A stretch of 64,000 nt of DNA from Ophiobolus disseminans (Eukaryota; Ascomycota; Dothideomycetes; Pleosporales; Phaeosphaeriaceae): contig MU006218.1 of assembly GCA_010093685.1 (NCBI GenBank), positions 593,766-657,765 on the forward strand. Direction: 5' to 3'. The stretch's first letter is position 1. Every line of letters begins with the position of its first letter. Below the pieces are notes generated by a model. It was given only the letters and a program-made list of their open reading frames with translations. It ran no database searches and was not told the DNA's origin. Made by a program: the position numbers and the translations under genes. Positions 46,914-58,264 of this stretch are shown one piece after another.

Positions 46914-48679
46914 TGTGGGTTTGTGGTGGGTTGGTGGTCACCCATGTCTCTTTCACTTTGCTATTATTTGTCTTCAACAACGAACGGCAGGCTTTTCCGA
47001 ACACCTAAAAAGGGTACGTAAGTCAGGTGTCAGCCTGGCACCTTAGTTCATGGTACACTGTGGACTGCATCTCCACGTGACTCTTAGTCACTGGCTTACT
47101 CATCGTGTTGTGTATATAATCGCTCTATGTAGCTCTCTCAATGCAACAACCTTCTTCTCACTTTTGCCCTGTCTCCCACATCCGACGTCAGGATTTAAAT
47201 CCCGAGTACATCTCGTCTCCAAGTCGACATAACGAGTGCTTAATCATAGTCAGCTCGCGTGCAGTGCAGTGCTGAAGGGGGACTATTCATCCAAATATCT
47301 TGGACATTGCAATGCTGCACTGAACGTGGGACTTGACACTGGGCAGGTTGTGTAGTCTTGGTATGGGCATTGTCTGAGATGATGAAAGACATGGTCGGGT
47401 CACTAACTGTCTGTCAAAGATGTCGCAATCCGTATCGCGAGATCTGAAGGCCTAAAAAGGGGCCACGATCTTGAGGCTGTGTCTGAATAGTGGCAGAAAA
47501 GGATGTAGGTGAATTGGGCGCTGCTGGGGACCCAGGACTTTGTGAGGGTCGACAATGAGTTATCGCTATGAGCGACGCAATGTGTTGTTGTGAGACGAAC
47601 ATCTTCCTCAAGCAGCACCAAATGTGGCACAAACTCAATGAAAAATAATGTGTATGTGTAACCTTGATTGACACAGTAATGAGGGTCTGGGCTGGGGAGA
47701 TTCTCTGGACGAGCAATGCCATCCCCAAAGCCTAATACCCGGCAGGCACAGTCGAAGACCAGTGTGATCCCGCCACCAACAGTGAGCAAGCGATTCGACA
47801 CGCCAGCGTGTCTTCATACCGGTCATCCGCATCAACAAGTCAAGCTCGTTGATGCAATCAGATTCTTCATCCGCGGATGGACTGCCCAGCCTCACCAACG
47901 ACACGGTTAGTGTCGTTGACAGGTTGTTACGCCTGTTCATCCAAGTATCTGCAAACGAACTTTGACCTGCAAGCTCGCTCTTTGATCCCGCCACTGCATC
48001 TTCACGCTGGACGCGCTGATGCCACTAGGGCTGTGTGGAAGCAGTGTAAGTGTAGCCAATACAACCGTAGTGTGGATGTTGTCTCGAAAGTTTGCGTTGC
48101 GGGTTGAAAGATAGAGGTGGGAGGTGGGGTACGGGAGTCTTAACTATTTGGTGTGGCTGTGTGCAGTCGCGCCATTCACAAGTGTGTTTAGCGCCTCCAT
48201 ACTCACCCATGTCACGTGCGAGACATCGCGGTGAAGATGAAGGACTCTTGTATTCGTGCTGTCTTTCAAGTCCTATCTACCTCCTCCTTCTCCTCTCCGG
48301 AAGGACAACGGAAGATATGGATGGTGCCAACATCATATTCTTTCCAGCGAAACAGGAGGCAGATCTCAAGTATAGGGTTCATTCAGCCTGTGTAACGAAG
48401 ATGTTGATTACGTTGATGTGGTCGTATGATGTGCAGAAGAAAGAATCAGAAAGGAAAATTTTGGCAAATTTGGAGGATATGTTTGAGCACGGGATTTGAG
48501 TAGCGCATAATTACTCACTGAGGACACCCATCTCATACTATTAAGTTTTTGCAATCATACGCTGGAAAGCATCAACAAGGACTGTGGACGCCTTGTTTGA
48601 CTATCCTTAACTCACCGAGGACCTTCAGTTCGTACTATCAGAGCACTGAACTTGCCCGCTGGAGGTTGTGAGTGTCCCC
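46914..48679. other. Intergenic region 46.9-48.7 kb
   Basis: No convincing gene in about 1.8 kb. A plus-strand frame ending at 48499 includes an ATG at 48318 (60 codons, MDGANIIFFPAKQEADLKYR) with weak coding look and no known motif. Minus-strand frames near 47403-47994 overlap one another in different frames and are not credible. Confidence 0.4.
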
Positions 48680-50415
48680 TCACGTACGTAAGGTGACCCT
48701 GACCGGGAACCCATCCACTGGGTGCGCTCCACCACCACCCATCTCAGCCTGATACGCTCGATTACCATCAACAGTCTTGATACCCTTTCTCGGATGCAAT
48801 TCATCCCACTCGCCGTATGCAGGAGTGATATCAAACATCCTCGCTGTCATGACCAATGCCACCTTGAGTTCTAATTGCGCAAGCGTCTGGCCGATGCATG
48901 CGCGTGGACCCCATTCAAAAGGTCTCCACGAGGCTTTCTTCCGGTGTAAGGGATCGTTGGGGCCGACTAACCAGCGATCAGGGATGAATACCTCGGGCTG
49001 CGCGAAGACGTGGGGATTGTGGTGCAAAGCTAGACTGAGAACCCAAATATTGCACCCTTCCGTGGGATATCGTCGGCCGTCCTCGTCAGAAAGATAGAGA
49101 TCTCGACGGCCATCGCGCATGCTGCCAGCGGGAGGAAAGATACGTAGGACCTCCTTGATAATTGCCAAGGTATATGGTATCTGATTCAACAGCGTGGGCT
49201 CTTCTGCGATAATCTGGCTAAGGCTCTGGATAGAGAAGTCCGGCCCGAACACTTTGTTGTGTTCTGCACGGACTTTAGACATCGTTTCGGGATGACGAGA
49301 GAGAAGGAGGTAGCAGTAGAGTAGTGTGCTACTCGTTGTGTCGTGGCCGGCATAGAGGAACATGCGAAGTTGCGGCTTTGCAAGGGTTTTGAAGGCTGAC
49401 TTCGATAGTTCATCTTGATCTCCGGCATCTTTTAAGTATTCGTCCATCGCTAACGTAATGATGGACCTAGATTGCGAGCGGGACGTTCCAGAAGCGGTTC
49501 CGCGAGAGCCCGCTAGTTCTTCGAATCTTTTTTCGATCTCTTTATCAAGGTATTGGTCCATGCGGTAACTGTTGTACTTCTGTACGAGAGGACGAGGACT
49601 GAGATAGCGACGAATTGGATTGAACGTCGTTCCAAACGGCGACCAGTAGACCTGTCTCCTAAGGCAGTCTGCGAGCGCGCTTCCCTGGGTTTGGTAATGG
49701 AGACGCGCACCACTACATCTCATTAGCAGATATGCAGCTAGACCCGTCTGTTCGTAGGCTTACAAGGTCACGCGTGCGATGACATCGAATGTAAGCCTAA
49801 GAGTATGCTCTTCTAACGTAAACAGCTCGTCCTGTTGGGCGCGATTCTGAAGTAATTTGCAAAATACAGCAACCTCGTCTGCGATGGCGGGAGCCAGTCC
49901 TATCATGTAGCCAGCCGCAAAACCTGGATTGAAGAGAGCCCGCCATTTCTTCCACGTGTTTCCATGCATTGTCATCAGCGACGGTCCACCGTTGATAACT
50001 TCTAAATTATCACCAATAGTTGCGGGCTTATCGAGAAAAGCTCCTTCAACTTGTGATGCGACGTAGGGGTTTGTTACTACCATGATAGGAGCATTGAAAG
50101 GCCACAAGTTGAGGTAGAAGACGCCGTTGGGGAATGAACTTGCAATTTGCCGTACCACCACATGCATTACAGCATTTCGCGGTAGCGCTTGAATGCTTAC
50201 TTTGAATGCAATAAAGTGGCCGAAGATAGGATGGTGTTTCGGCATAGGCTTGTGGTTGTTAGAAGTACAATCAGATGCCACCCAAGAAGCGAACGTACCG
50301 CACCTGCTGCCCGTAATCTCTTCACGAACTGCCGATTTACCATTAGTTTGAACACAAATATGGCGATGGCTCCAACGACAACAGCCGTTATGGCCGGCAT
50401 GCTGGATCGTCCCAT
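48680..50415 (-). CDS. Cytochrome P450 monooxygenase
   Basis: Exons 50415-50299, 50248-49764 and 49712-48680, with introns of 50 and 51 nt (the first with a CTAAC branch point), give 544 residues. An N-terminal membrane anchor (AVVVGAIAIFVFKL) precedes the PMPKHHPIFGHF hinge. P450 landmarks are the I-helix FLYAGHDTTSSTLL, ExxR in IIKEVLRIFPP, PDRW in VFIPDRWLVG, and the heme loop FEWGPRACIG with its axial Cys. All key residues are present, so the enzyme should be active, ER-anchored and dependent on a P450 reductase. The substrate is unknown. There is no secondary-metabolite backbone gene nearby, so it stands alone. Confidence 0.95.
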
Positions 50416-51107
50416 CTCACGACCTGATGTCGATGAAGGAGTGCAAACAGAATCCAGTGTCCCAGACAGGACTTGGGGTGAATATTTCGGTCTGACGAAT
50501 GTAGTTTCGATGATACATGATGTTGCAGGTCAATGGAGAAGGAGGAGGCGCGGTCGGGGACACGGGAATCGCGATCCGCTAACCAAAAGGACAGATCCGG
50601 CTAGACAGATCAGCACTAGTGCCGTTTCTCGTCAACTTATGGCTACGGCTAAACCACTGCGAATCCTTCGCTCATGCTACGGTTGTCATCATTATCGCGT
50701 TGAACATACAGGTTGGTCTGCTTCCCCTTCAAATGCCCACATTCAGGTGCAAATGCAGGGCAGTCTGCTTCTAACTACTATACCTGTTCCAGATATGGGC
50801 TGCCATACTTCTCACCAATGTCATCCACGACTATTAAGAGATACAGAGTAGTACGTTTTAGTAATCTGACTCTCTTATATACCATGAGTCCTCCTTGAGA
50901 ACACCAATTCAATGAGTCTGCTGCCAATGTACGTTAGGCTTAGGTATGGACTACAAGAACAGCCAAAGATGTTAAACGACACGATTCAAGCCCTAACAAT
51001 GCATCCTGAAGTTGTACACATATTTATCAACATGTTGCTACACCACAACACAACCCCAAAGACCTCCAGGTAACACTATCAGACACCCATAACAGCCCCA
51101 AAACCCC
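50416..51107. other. Intergenic region upstream of P450
   Basis: No supported gene in about 700 bp. This is the P450 promoter region and the 3' flank of the first DUF7730 gene of the trio. Confidence 0.5.
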
Positions 51108-52037
51108 TCAGAACCCATCCTCTGCCCAAATCTTCGCAACCTCAATCCACCCCTCCAACCCCCCTTCAATCCCATCAAACTCCACACCCCTCGCCCCACC
51201 CCGAAACACCCTCTGATCAAACTCATCCTGTGCCGGGAAGAACCTCAAGTTCGGTGCAGCCCAGCTATCCACGCTTCTGTCGTCGCGCTGAGCCTCCCCA
51301 TACGCGAGCAAATCTTCCGCGTCCTCAGGATTCAGGTAACTCGCATCTACATCCCGCAGCGCCTTGAGCAGTATGATACCCTGATTGATAAAGCCGCGAG
51401 ACTCAGGTGCCATGTGGTAATTATGCCACCATGTGAATGAATTAAATACGTATTTGACGTTGATGTGTGGGTTATTGCGACAGAATTGCGCGACGCGGGT
51501 GTATGCGTTCAAATGGCTTTCCGTGAGGAAATACCTCAAGTGATGTTTGTACGACATGACTAGCGCTTTAATCTGCAATTCGATTGTTTTGATCCATTCG
51601 AATTTTGCGGGCGAGCAGAGGCGTACGAATTCGAGGAGCTGGCGGGAGGGTTTGAGCTGTGCGCGCTCGGTTTGAATGAAGACAAGCGTGTTGAATTTGA
51701 GTTCGAGGGCGGCGGTGTCTTTGTAGAGTTTGTGGCAGACGTATTTGAGGGTATTGAATTCGGGCAGGTCTTCGTAGGGACGGAAAGGGCGGAGGGGCAT
51801 TCTGGATAGTGGGTGGGGCTGGTTTTTTTCGGTGATGTTGAGCTTGAGCTTGCCGTCTTCTGCGGTAAGGACGAATTTGTATATCTTATTCAGAACCTCG
51901 CCCGGCAATAGCAGAAGCCTTGATGAAGCTGCGGTACCCTTTGACGGTGTAACCTCAGGTTGGGGTGGCGGAGGTAGACAGGGTCTTTTTGACGCTCCAC
52001 CGCTTGATTCAGCTTGGGACGACCTTCGTTTCGGCAT
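51108..52037 (-). CDS. DUF7730-type protein (trio member 1)
   Basis: A single exon of 309 residues. The ATG at 52037 is chosen; codons further upstream in frame are not ATG. A basic, Pro-rich leader (MPKRRSSQAESSGGASKRPC) may act as a nuclear signal. The family opening is LLLLPGEVLNKIYKFVL, followed by LKYVCHKLYKDTAALELKFN. The remainder is helical and ends in an acidic patch (GWIEVAKIWAEDGF). Function is unknown. It is the first of three same-strand relatives. Confidence 0.75.
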   Translation of the reverse strand: MPKRRSSQAESSGGASKRPCLPPPPQPEVTPSKGTAASSRLLLLPGEVLNKIYKFVLTAEDGKLKLNITEKNQPHPLSRMPLRPFRPYEDLPEFNTLKYVCHKLYKDTAALELKFNTLVFIQTERAQLKPSRQLLEFVRLCSPAKFEWIKTIELQIKALVMSYKHHLRYFLTESHLNAYTRVAQFCRNNPHINVKYVFNSFTWWHNYHMAPESRGFINQGIILLKALRDVDASYLNPEDAEDLLAYGEAQRDDRSVDSWAAPNLRFFPAQDEFDQRVFRGGARGVEFDGIEGGLEGWIEVAKIWAEDGF

Positions 52038-52139
52038 GATAGATGACTGACATTCTGAACAGCGGGTATGTGAGTGCCTATAAATACAACCCTTCGCAAA
52101 CACCAAACCAAACCATCGAACTCCCCCGAAGCAACGCGA

Positions 52140-52988
52140 TCACGCTAGCGTTTTGTGTACTTGTACATGTACGCAGACCAACGACCCCGTAACTGCAGCT
52201 CTTGACATATCGCACCAGCTTAATCTCCTGGGCAGTTCCCCGTGTCGCCGATTTGTCTTCACCCTCAACTCTACTGTAACCTCGATTCCAGGAAATGCCA
52301 TCCGTACCGCCGTGATACGGTTTTGCATACATGTTTCGATGTTAGACTGACGCAGTCCATTCAGTTTCCAGTGTCGAAACTGGTGTCGCTCGTAGACTGC
52401 TGCGTGGACGACAATGCGTCCAAGCCCAGGAAGGTAAGTCTGCCAACTGCATGGAGTGTCTCCTGGAAACACGATAGTCTGATAAGAGGGCTGCCACGAC
52501 TCTTCTGTGTTTGACCAGTATGTGCGTACTGTGTGCGAGAACTGGGGGGTCGAGATGACGCTCAGCTGGCGAGTGGTCCGCTTCGATAACCATGGTGCAA
52601 GTTCGAGCCTCGAGAACATTTGGAATTTGTTCTGCGAGTAGAGGAGGATTTCGGTCTGGTTATAAATTTGTCGACATGTACGTGTGAGGCCGAGAAGGCT
52701 TGAAGTCGTAGGGTCGCCATTTACATTGATGACCCGATGGCACAGCGCATATTTGTAGATGGCATTGCGGATCTCCCCCGGCAGACGCAAGAGCGGAGAC
52801 TGTGTATTGGTAGACTGCATAAGTGTCGTAGTGTTGTGGTTGCCGTGGAATGGGGAGTTGAGAGATCGAGTAGTGTAAGGGGAGGTGGGTGATGTGCAAT
52901 TAATAGCTCGTTTTGAGAGATTCCCAAGGGCGAGTGAGGTACTTATCGACCAGAGAAATGCATTTGCGTCGGCTACCCACGTGATCAT
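52140..52988 (-). CDS. DUF7730-type protein (trio member 2)
   Basis: A single exon of up to 282 residues. The signature SPLLRLPGEIRNAIYKYALC is followed by LLGLTRTCRQIYNQTEILLY and NKFQMFSRLELAPWL. Two starts are possible: the ATG at 52988, or the ATG at 52820 (MQSTNTQSPLLRLP), which lies just before the conserved region and is perhaps more likely. The intron-less structure matches its neighbours. The gap to member 1 is about 100 bp, so tandem duplication is the simplest origin. Confidence 0.72.
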   Translation of the reverse strand: MITWVADANAFLWSISTSLALGNLSKRAINCTSPTSPYTTRSLNSPFHGNHNTTTLMQSTNTQSPLLRLPGEIRNAIYKYALCHRVINVNGDPTTSSLLGLTRTCRQIYNQTEILLYSQNKFQMFSRLELAPWLSKRTTRQLSVISTPQFSHTVRTYWSNTEESWQPSYQTIVFPGDTPCSWQTYLPGLGRIVVHAAVYERHQFRHWKLNGLRQSNIETCMQNRITAVRMAFPGIEVTVELRVKTNRRHGELPRRLSWCDMSRAAVTGSLVCVHVQVHKTLA

Positions 52989-53129
52989 TGTTTCCAAGTC
53001 CCTGGGCTAATCGAGCATTTCTTTCATTCCCGATCGTTAATGAACGGTAAATCTTTAGTCACCTCGACCCGGGTGCTTTCTTCCCGGCTCCCATTCACGT
53101 CGCTCTAAAACCAAGCTGAGCCTTCTCGT

Positions 53130-53852
53130 TCAAGCCCAGAAAAACCGCACAAGAATCAGCGGCCTCCACTTCGCTACCTGTTCCTCCAGCGCCTGCTGAT
53201 TTTCCTCAATAACTCGAAATCGAAAGTCCCGCGAACCGTACGGTATATGCAACGACCTGTTCAGATCGACAATCACACATATCTCCTCTAGATTCGGCAA
53301 CCGCTCCCAAGCCCTCGTTGACTCGACCTCTTCCAGAAGTTCGGAATCGCAATGTGAGCCAGCCCACATGTGCTCTGCTTGGTACGTCACCAGTTCGATG
53401 CGCGTTATTGCTTGGAAGTGAGCGAGGCGGCGGTGGTCGAGGAAAGGGTTGAGGCTAATGTCGAATTCGCGGAAGGAGAACTTGTTGAGTGAGTAGGGGA
53501 GGAGTGAGGCTTCGGAGTAGATTTGGTGGCAGACGAGGAGGAGACCGAGGACGTGGCGTTCGCCGTTGGTCTCGAGTACGGCATGGCCGCGGTCAATGGC
53601 GTCTTTGAACCGGTAAGTTCGGCCTCCTAGGATGAGGCTGTAAAGTTTGTTCCGAATCTCTGGAGCGAGGCGCAAGAAAGGTGACTCATGTTGGTTGCGG
53701 ACTGTACTGGTGTAATGTAAGTATTTGTTCATGCTGAAACCAATCATGCGCTCGTGAAGTCTGGAAATAGACCCACATTTCTTTTCGTTTCTCATCAACT
53801 TGATCCCATAGATCAATGGAGGGCCGACGTAGATCTGCGGCCATTGTGCCAT
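53130..53852 (-). CDS. DUF7730-type protein (trio member 3)
   Basis: A single exon of up to 240 residues. The signature is SPFLRLAPEIRNKLYSLILG, then LGLLLVCHQIYSEASLLPYS and NKFSFREFDISLNPFL. Starts are possible at 53852, 53795 and later Met codons (MNKYLHYTSTVRNQ). Members 2 and 3 share the order RxLP/A-EIRN, CxQIY, xNKFxxF, which supports common descent. An overlapping frame at 53686-54099 may be its displaced N terminus. Confidence 0.7.
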   Translation of the reverse strand: MAQWPQIYVGPPLIYGIKLMRNEKKCGSISRLHERMIGFSMNKYLHYTSTVRNQHESPFLRLAPEIRNKLYSLILGGRTYRFKDAIDRGHAVLETNGERHVLGLLLVCHQIYSEASLLPYSLNKFSFREFDISLNPFLDHRRLAHFQAITRIELVTYQAEHMWAGSHCDSELLEEVESTRAWERLPNLEEICVIVDLNRSLHIPYGSRDFRFRVIEENQQALEEQVAKWRPLILVRFFWA

Positions 53853-54099
53853 GAGCGATAGGCTTCACGGGTGTGCTTGTCTTGAGGACTAACTCCTTTC
53901 GTGAGAATGCAACGATTGGACGGCTCTCACTGGAGACAGGAGGAGCTTCGGCGGGTTGAAGTGATTGTGGTGTAGCATTTTGTTTCTTGGCCTGACGATA
54001 CAACCTGAAGCGCCTCAGAATCTTCTTTGGGAAGTGCCACGATATCTTGCGTGGACGCTTGTGAGCACGGTCGGTCTGAGTGATGCTGGGGTTTTCCAT
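53686..54099 (-). CDS. Overlapping basic reading frame, possible displaced N terminus
   Basis: An ATG at 54099 opens 137 codons with a basic, coding-like start (HKRPRKISWHFPKKILRRFR) and ends at 53686, inside the DUF7730 member-3 frame but in a different phase. I looked for a GT-AG intron that would carry this frame into the DUF7730 frame and found none with the right phase. It may be a separate small protein, or the original N terminus of member 3 cut off by an indel between about 53700 and 53850. Confidence 0.3.
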   Translation of the reverse strand: MENPSITQTDRAHKRPRKISWHFPKKILRRFRLYRQAKKQNATPQSLQPAEAPPVSSESRPIVAFSRKELVLKTSTPVKPIAHGTMAADLRRPSIDLWDQVDEKRKEMWVYFQTSRAHDWFQHEQILTLHQYSPQPT

Positions 54100-54679
54100 C
54101 GCTGCCCAAGTGGGAGGAACAATGGGTTGAGCTGGCCAGCAGCTTTGACATAGAAATGCGAAGCGAGGCTATGCTGTGTACGATCAGGGCTGAGTGGTGA
54201 TGTGAGGTGTTGAAGTGGGGTCGGGATGTTGCCTAAGCGAATGGTCGCGAGGCTGGCGCCTGCTTGTCTACTTCGCAGTGATTCACAATCACGCGCTGGC
54301 ACAACGAAAATGCCAGAATGCCGGTGAAGAGGACGCTTTTACCCAATGCGCATAAAAATGGGTAAAGACAAAAACCTATGAAGCAAGCAAACATGGTGCT
54401 TTGGAAGGGGAAAACACAAGTAGCCTTACAACTGTGAAAGCATTTCTACCAGATGGCGGACTGTCAAGAGCAGTCCGTCAGCATCTGTCGGAGTTGCCAT
54501 TTGTGATGTTCGCTTGGTGTCGTAAAGAGGAAATGACGCGTGCCGCTTTACCGAGCCAGATGCAGGGATAGCTCATCTAGCTTAGCCCCACCGCAACGTG
54601 CCGCCGTCAATGCTCCCCGCGTGGCCGGATCTCAGTCTGACCTGATGTCCAGCATAATTAACACATGTAGCAGCGCATC
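54100..54679. other. Divergent intergenic region, DUF7730 / IQ gene
   Basis: 580 bp without a supported coding frame, between a minus-strand gene and the plus-strand IQ-motif gene. Confidence 0.5.
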
Positions 54680-56524
54680 ATGGGCGAGGTCCAAGATGTC
54701 GCGGGCAATGCGGCGGGCGATGCCGGTCCCAAGCAGCCGAAGGGCGAGGTAGAGGCTGCGCAGATGATTCAGCGCAATTACCGCGGATACAGAGAGCGAA
54801 GACAGCTGAAAGGCATTGGTCTCGATGCTAGCGCACGCTGGGCAGAGGTTTGAGACCACCGTAGCCATGGCATATAGTCAATCAACTAACGCTAGATAGG
54901 CTGTACGAGATGGTTAGCAGTGCGCACTCCAGTCAAGATGCACCTATGCTAAAGCTTCGAAGCCAAATGGCGCGCCGCGACCCGCCCCAAGTCACGTTCC
55001 CAGCAAGCTGCCCTACTCGAAAGCCTTACCACGCCCGAACAACGCGAGCGCGCGAACTCGGAAGCAGCGCGTCAGAAGTGGAAGAAGGTTGGAGAGATCG
55101 CGCGGCGAGCTGGCGCAGACGATCCAGAAGAGGCATCGCATACAGATAGCGATGAGTCCGTAGCTGGACGCGAAGAATATCGTAAGAAGAGGGGACAGGA
55201 CAGGGCTGAGCGTGAGAAGACCGCTAAGCAGATGGACTTGCAGTATTGGCTCGAGATGGTGGATCCAAAACACCGCTACGGCAGTAATCTGCGCGCATAC
55301 CACGAGCAGTGGAAGAAGGCCGACACGAACGAAAACTTCTTCTACTGGCTAGATAACGGCGAGGGGCAGAGGTTTGAGCATCCGACCGTCTCCAGAGAAA
55401 GACTCGAAAAGGAGCAAGTGCGATATCTGTCGCGAGAGGAGCGGTTGAACTACCTCGTCACGATCGATAGCCAGGGTCGACTGTGCTATGCGAAAAACGG
55501 GGAACGGATAAATACTACCATGGACTTCAAAGACAGCGTCAACGGAATCGTACCCAAAGACGACGACACCCCGGCCTACGGCCCGAATGGCAAGCTCCTT
55601 CACGATGGACAAAGCAAGACGCTGAGAAGAAAGAGCTCGCTGGCGTCGTCAAGCTCTGAGTCCAACTCAGAACACAGCGACGTAGAAGGAGAGCACTACG
55701 TCAATGAGGATCTGGACAAAGCAACAGGCGTGTCCAAGATCAAGCACGTGTCAGCAGCAACGATCTTGAACCACTTGCTAAGAAGCTCTGTGAAGCCCAA
55801 TTCATGGATATTTGTAAGTCGCCTGCCTCAATCCACACGACTGTGACTGATCATCCAACAGGTTGCCGACACGTCGTTCCGGTTATACATTGGCATCAAG
55901 CAGTCTGGTGCGTTCCAGCATAGCTCCTTCCTACACGGCGCTCGCATCTCGGCTGCAGGCTTGATCAAGATCAAAGATGGGCAACTGCGCCGTCTCTCTC
56001 CCCTCTCCGGCCACTATCGCCCTCCTACGAAGAACTTCCGCGCATTCGTACACGCCATGAAGGAGAACGGCGTGGACATGTCGCGTGTCTCCATATCCAG
56101 ATCATACGCCGTCCTCGTTGGGCTTGAGGCATACGTAAAGACACGGAGGAAGTTCAAGCACGGCGTGGGCCATGTTAAAGAGGCAGAAACCAAAGTCATG
56201 CACCCCGAAGAGCATGCACGCCTGGTGGAGGAGCAGAAAGACAAGAGCGAGAGCGCTGAGAAGGAGCGACAGATTCTCGCTCACCGGGCTGAGAGAGAGG
56301 AGGCGGAGAAGAAAGAGCAGAGCTGGCGACGGCGCATGTGGAAACGTTTCAGCCGCGGAGGCAGCGAGAAGGACGAGTTGACGCCGAAGGAGCGGGAAGA
56401 AGCCAAGGACCAGAAGCGAAAGAAGACTTTGAGCAGGTCAGGACAAGATGTGGAGGACGGCATAGCACCGTCAGGAACACGGGATAGGCTGGCGACTCAG
56501 CCCGCTCCCAGTGCTGCAACGTGA
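54680..56524 (+). CDS. IQ-motif (calmodulin-binding) protein
   Basis: The protein starts MGEVQDVAGNAAGDAG, with an IQ motif (AAQMIQRNYRGYRERRQLKG) at about residues 27-46. A conserved region follows: KWRAATRPKSR, QKWKKVGEIARRAGADD, MDLQYWLEMVDPKHRYGSNL, ENFFYWLDNGEG, REQVRYLSREERL, then across a 48-nt intron (55814-55861) NSWIF|VADTSFRLYIGIKQ, SGAFQHSSFLHGARISAAG, and SISRSYAVLVGLEAYVKTRR, with a charged tail. Exon 1 ends at 54847 and the main exon resumes at 54955. The 107 nt between are awkward: a single intron breaks the frame, whereas a 17-nt exon at 54896-54912 keeps it. The family is a fungal IQ-domain protein of unknown role; calmodulin binding is expected. Confidence 0.82.
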
Positions 56525-58264
56525 TCGTTCCTGCATATTGTGGATACCTTTATTTCGATGCGCTTCTGTGCTTTGCCACGATATCCTCTTGAATCTCGAT
56601 GGCGATCATACAGATCAACTAGACTTGTTATTACTCCTGAATCTCGCATACAGCCTCCGATGGCGTTCAACTAGCTACTGCGTGATCATCGATGAAACTT
56701 GGCCCTCGTTTCCAGTAACCAGAAAACAGGTCCAGGCCGGAACGGAGGCCCACGCGTGGTCCCGTCTTGAGGCTCCCCACTGACATCATGTGTGCCGTCA
56801 TGGACCCGGATCCCGACAGCAGGCGACATGTCGTTTAATCAGGGTGGCACTTCGTTCTATGTTGCATTGAGTTTTTTCAATATTCAGAGTGACGAGGCTG
56901 TGAATATCTATACAGCTCTATTGATGACTGTGTTGCTGTGGCTCAGGAAGAACATTACTGGTGGAACCGGGCGCCTTCGCATGGAGCACAGAGTTCATCT
57001 CTTCTGGAAAACAGGTACGTTGCAGTGACCTTCGCTCGGTAAAACGACCCGCGGTCTTGTTAGCGCTCTCCTATATGGAAACGCGATGTCAACGCTCTCC
57101 AACGTCCCGCAACGATCAACGGTACTGCGCGGAGTAGATTCCGAACCGGCGAGGTGGAATGGCCTGTGGGTCGGTTGTCACGCAGGAACGGCGTCGACTT
57201 CGGCACCATTGTCACCCCCGGGCGCACGGTGGAGTGCTACTCTGTTCCTGATCATCGCGAATACAACGCAGGGTCTCCGCGCTCCCATGTTCCGCTCGGA
57301 GAGTCAGCTCGCGATGGTGTCGTTCCAAGATGCATGGCCGGTGCAGGACGATCGTCGCTTTCGGGAGCTATGGCCAGCCTAAGCGACGTTTGACATGACT
57401 CTGACAGGGGTACAACCCAGCACGCCTACGTCATGGAGACTTTACATCAACGCGCTTCGCGGTGCAACAACCTGCTTGGACACACACACGGCACGACCTT
57501 CTCCAGCCTTCCCTACCTGAAACGCCTGATAGGATGGGAGCGCTTCCCATTCAGGGATGCCCGCTGCGATGAGCACGAGGGTGGAGATGGCAGCCACGGC
57601 GTCGTCGATCGGGCCTGGCCTTTTTCGCCTCCTGCTACGAGGAGAGCATGCTCCAAGACGGCCATGTCCTACGCATCTTGCAGCTTGAATTGACATATGG
57701 GCTATCTATAACCTTCTAGGCTAGAAAGACGTTATAGCACGCAATAGCTAACGTTCATCAGCGTTCGCGGAACGTCTTGCGCTTCTTAGGCGAGCGTGGA
57801 TGCTCCACTTGCCGTAACATGGCAGCTCAAAACTTGGCAGCGCTCTTCATGCTCATCGACGATTCCGACCATATCCCAGTTCCCGCCACAGTTCACCAAC
57901 CCCTGCTGCAGCAACTGCCCGCTTGTCTCACATCACGGAGTGGAGAACTCCCAGGATGGAGCTGACGCCCCGCTCTAGGCTCGACTATGTGACGCAATGC
58001 TCCTCTGGTTCGTTGCATTTGTCGTACACGGTGCCATCTCAAGCCGCCAAAGCAGGTTTCTGCATCCTATTCGTCCCATGGGACAGCATTGCGGCGCGAG
58101 CTCCCCCTGCTGCATGCCTCATAGAGCTTGATGAAGCGTAAGAACTCTACGTCATAATGTAATTATCGCCCATCACTCCCATTATCGTCCCATAAATGTG
58201 CCCCTGCCCTGATCCTACAATCATTCTTCTCACATACAAAGACGAGCCGTTCGTCAATTGATAC
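56525..58264. other. Intergenic region 56.5-58.3 kb
   Basis: About 1.7 kb with no supportable gene. Plus-strand frames of 60-98 codons (for example 57086-57382) overlap in different phases and match nothing. The last 200 bp is the DUF3659 gene's leader. Confidence 0.45.
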
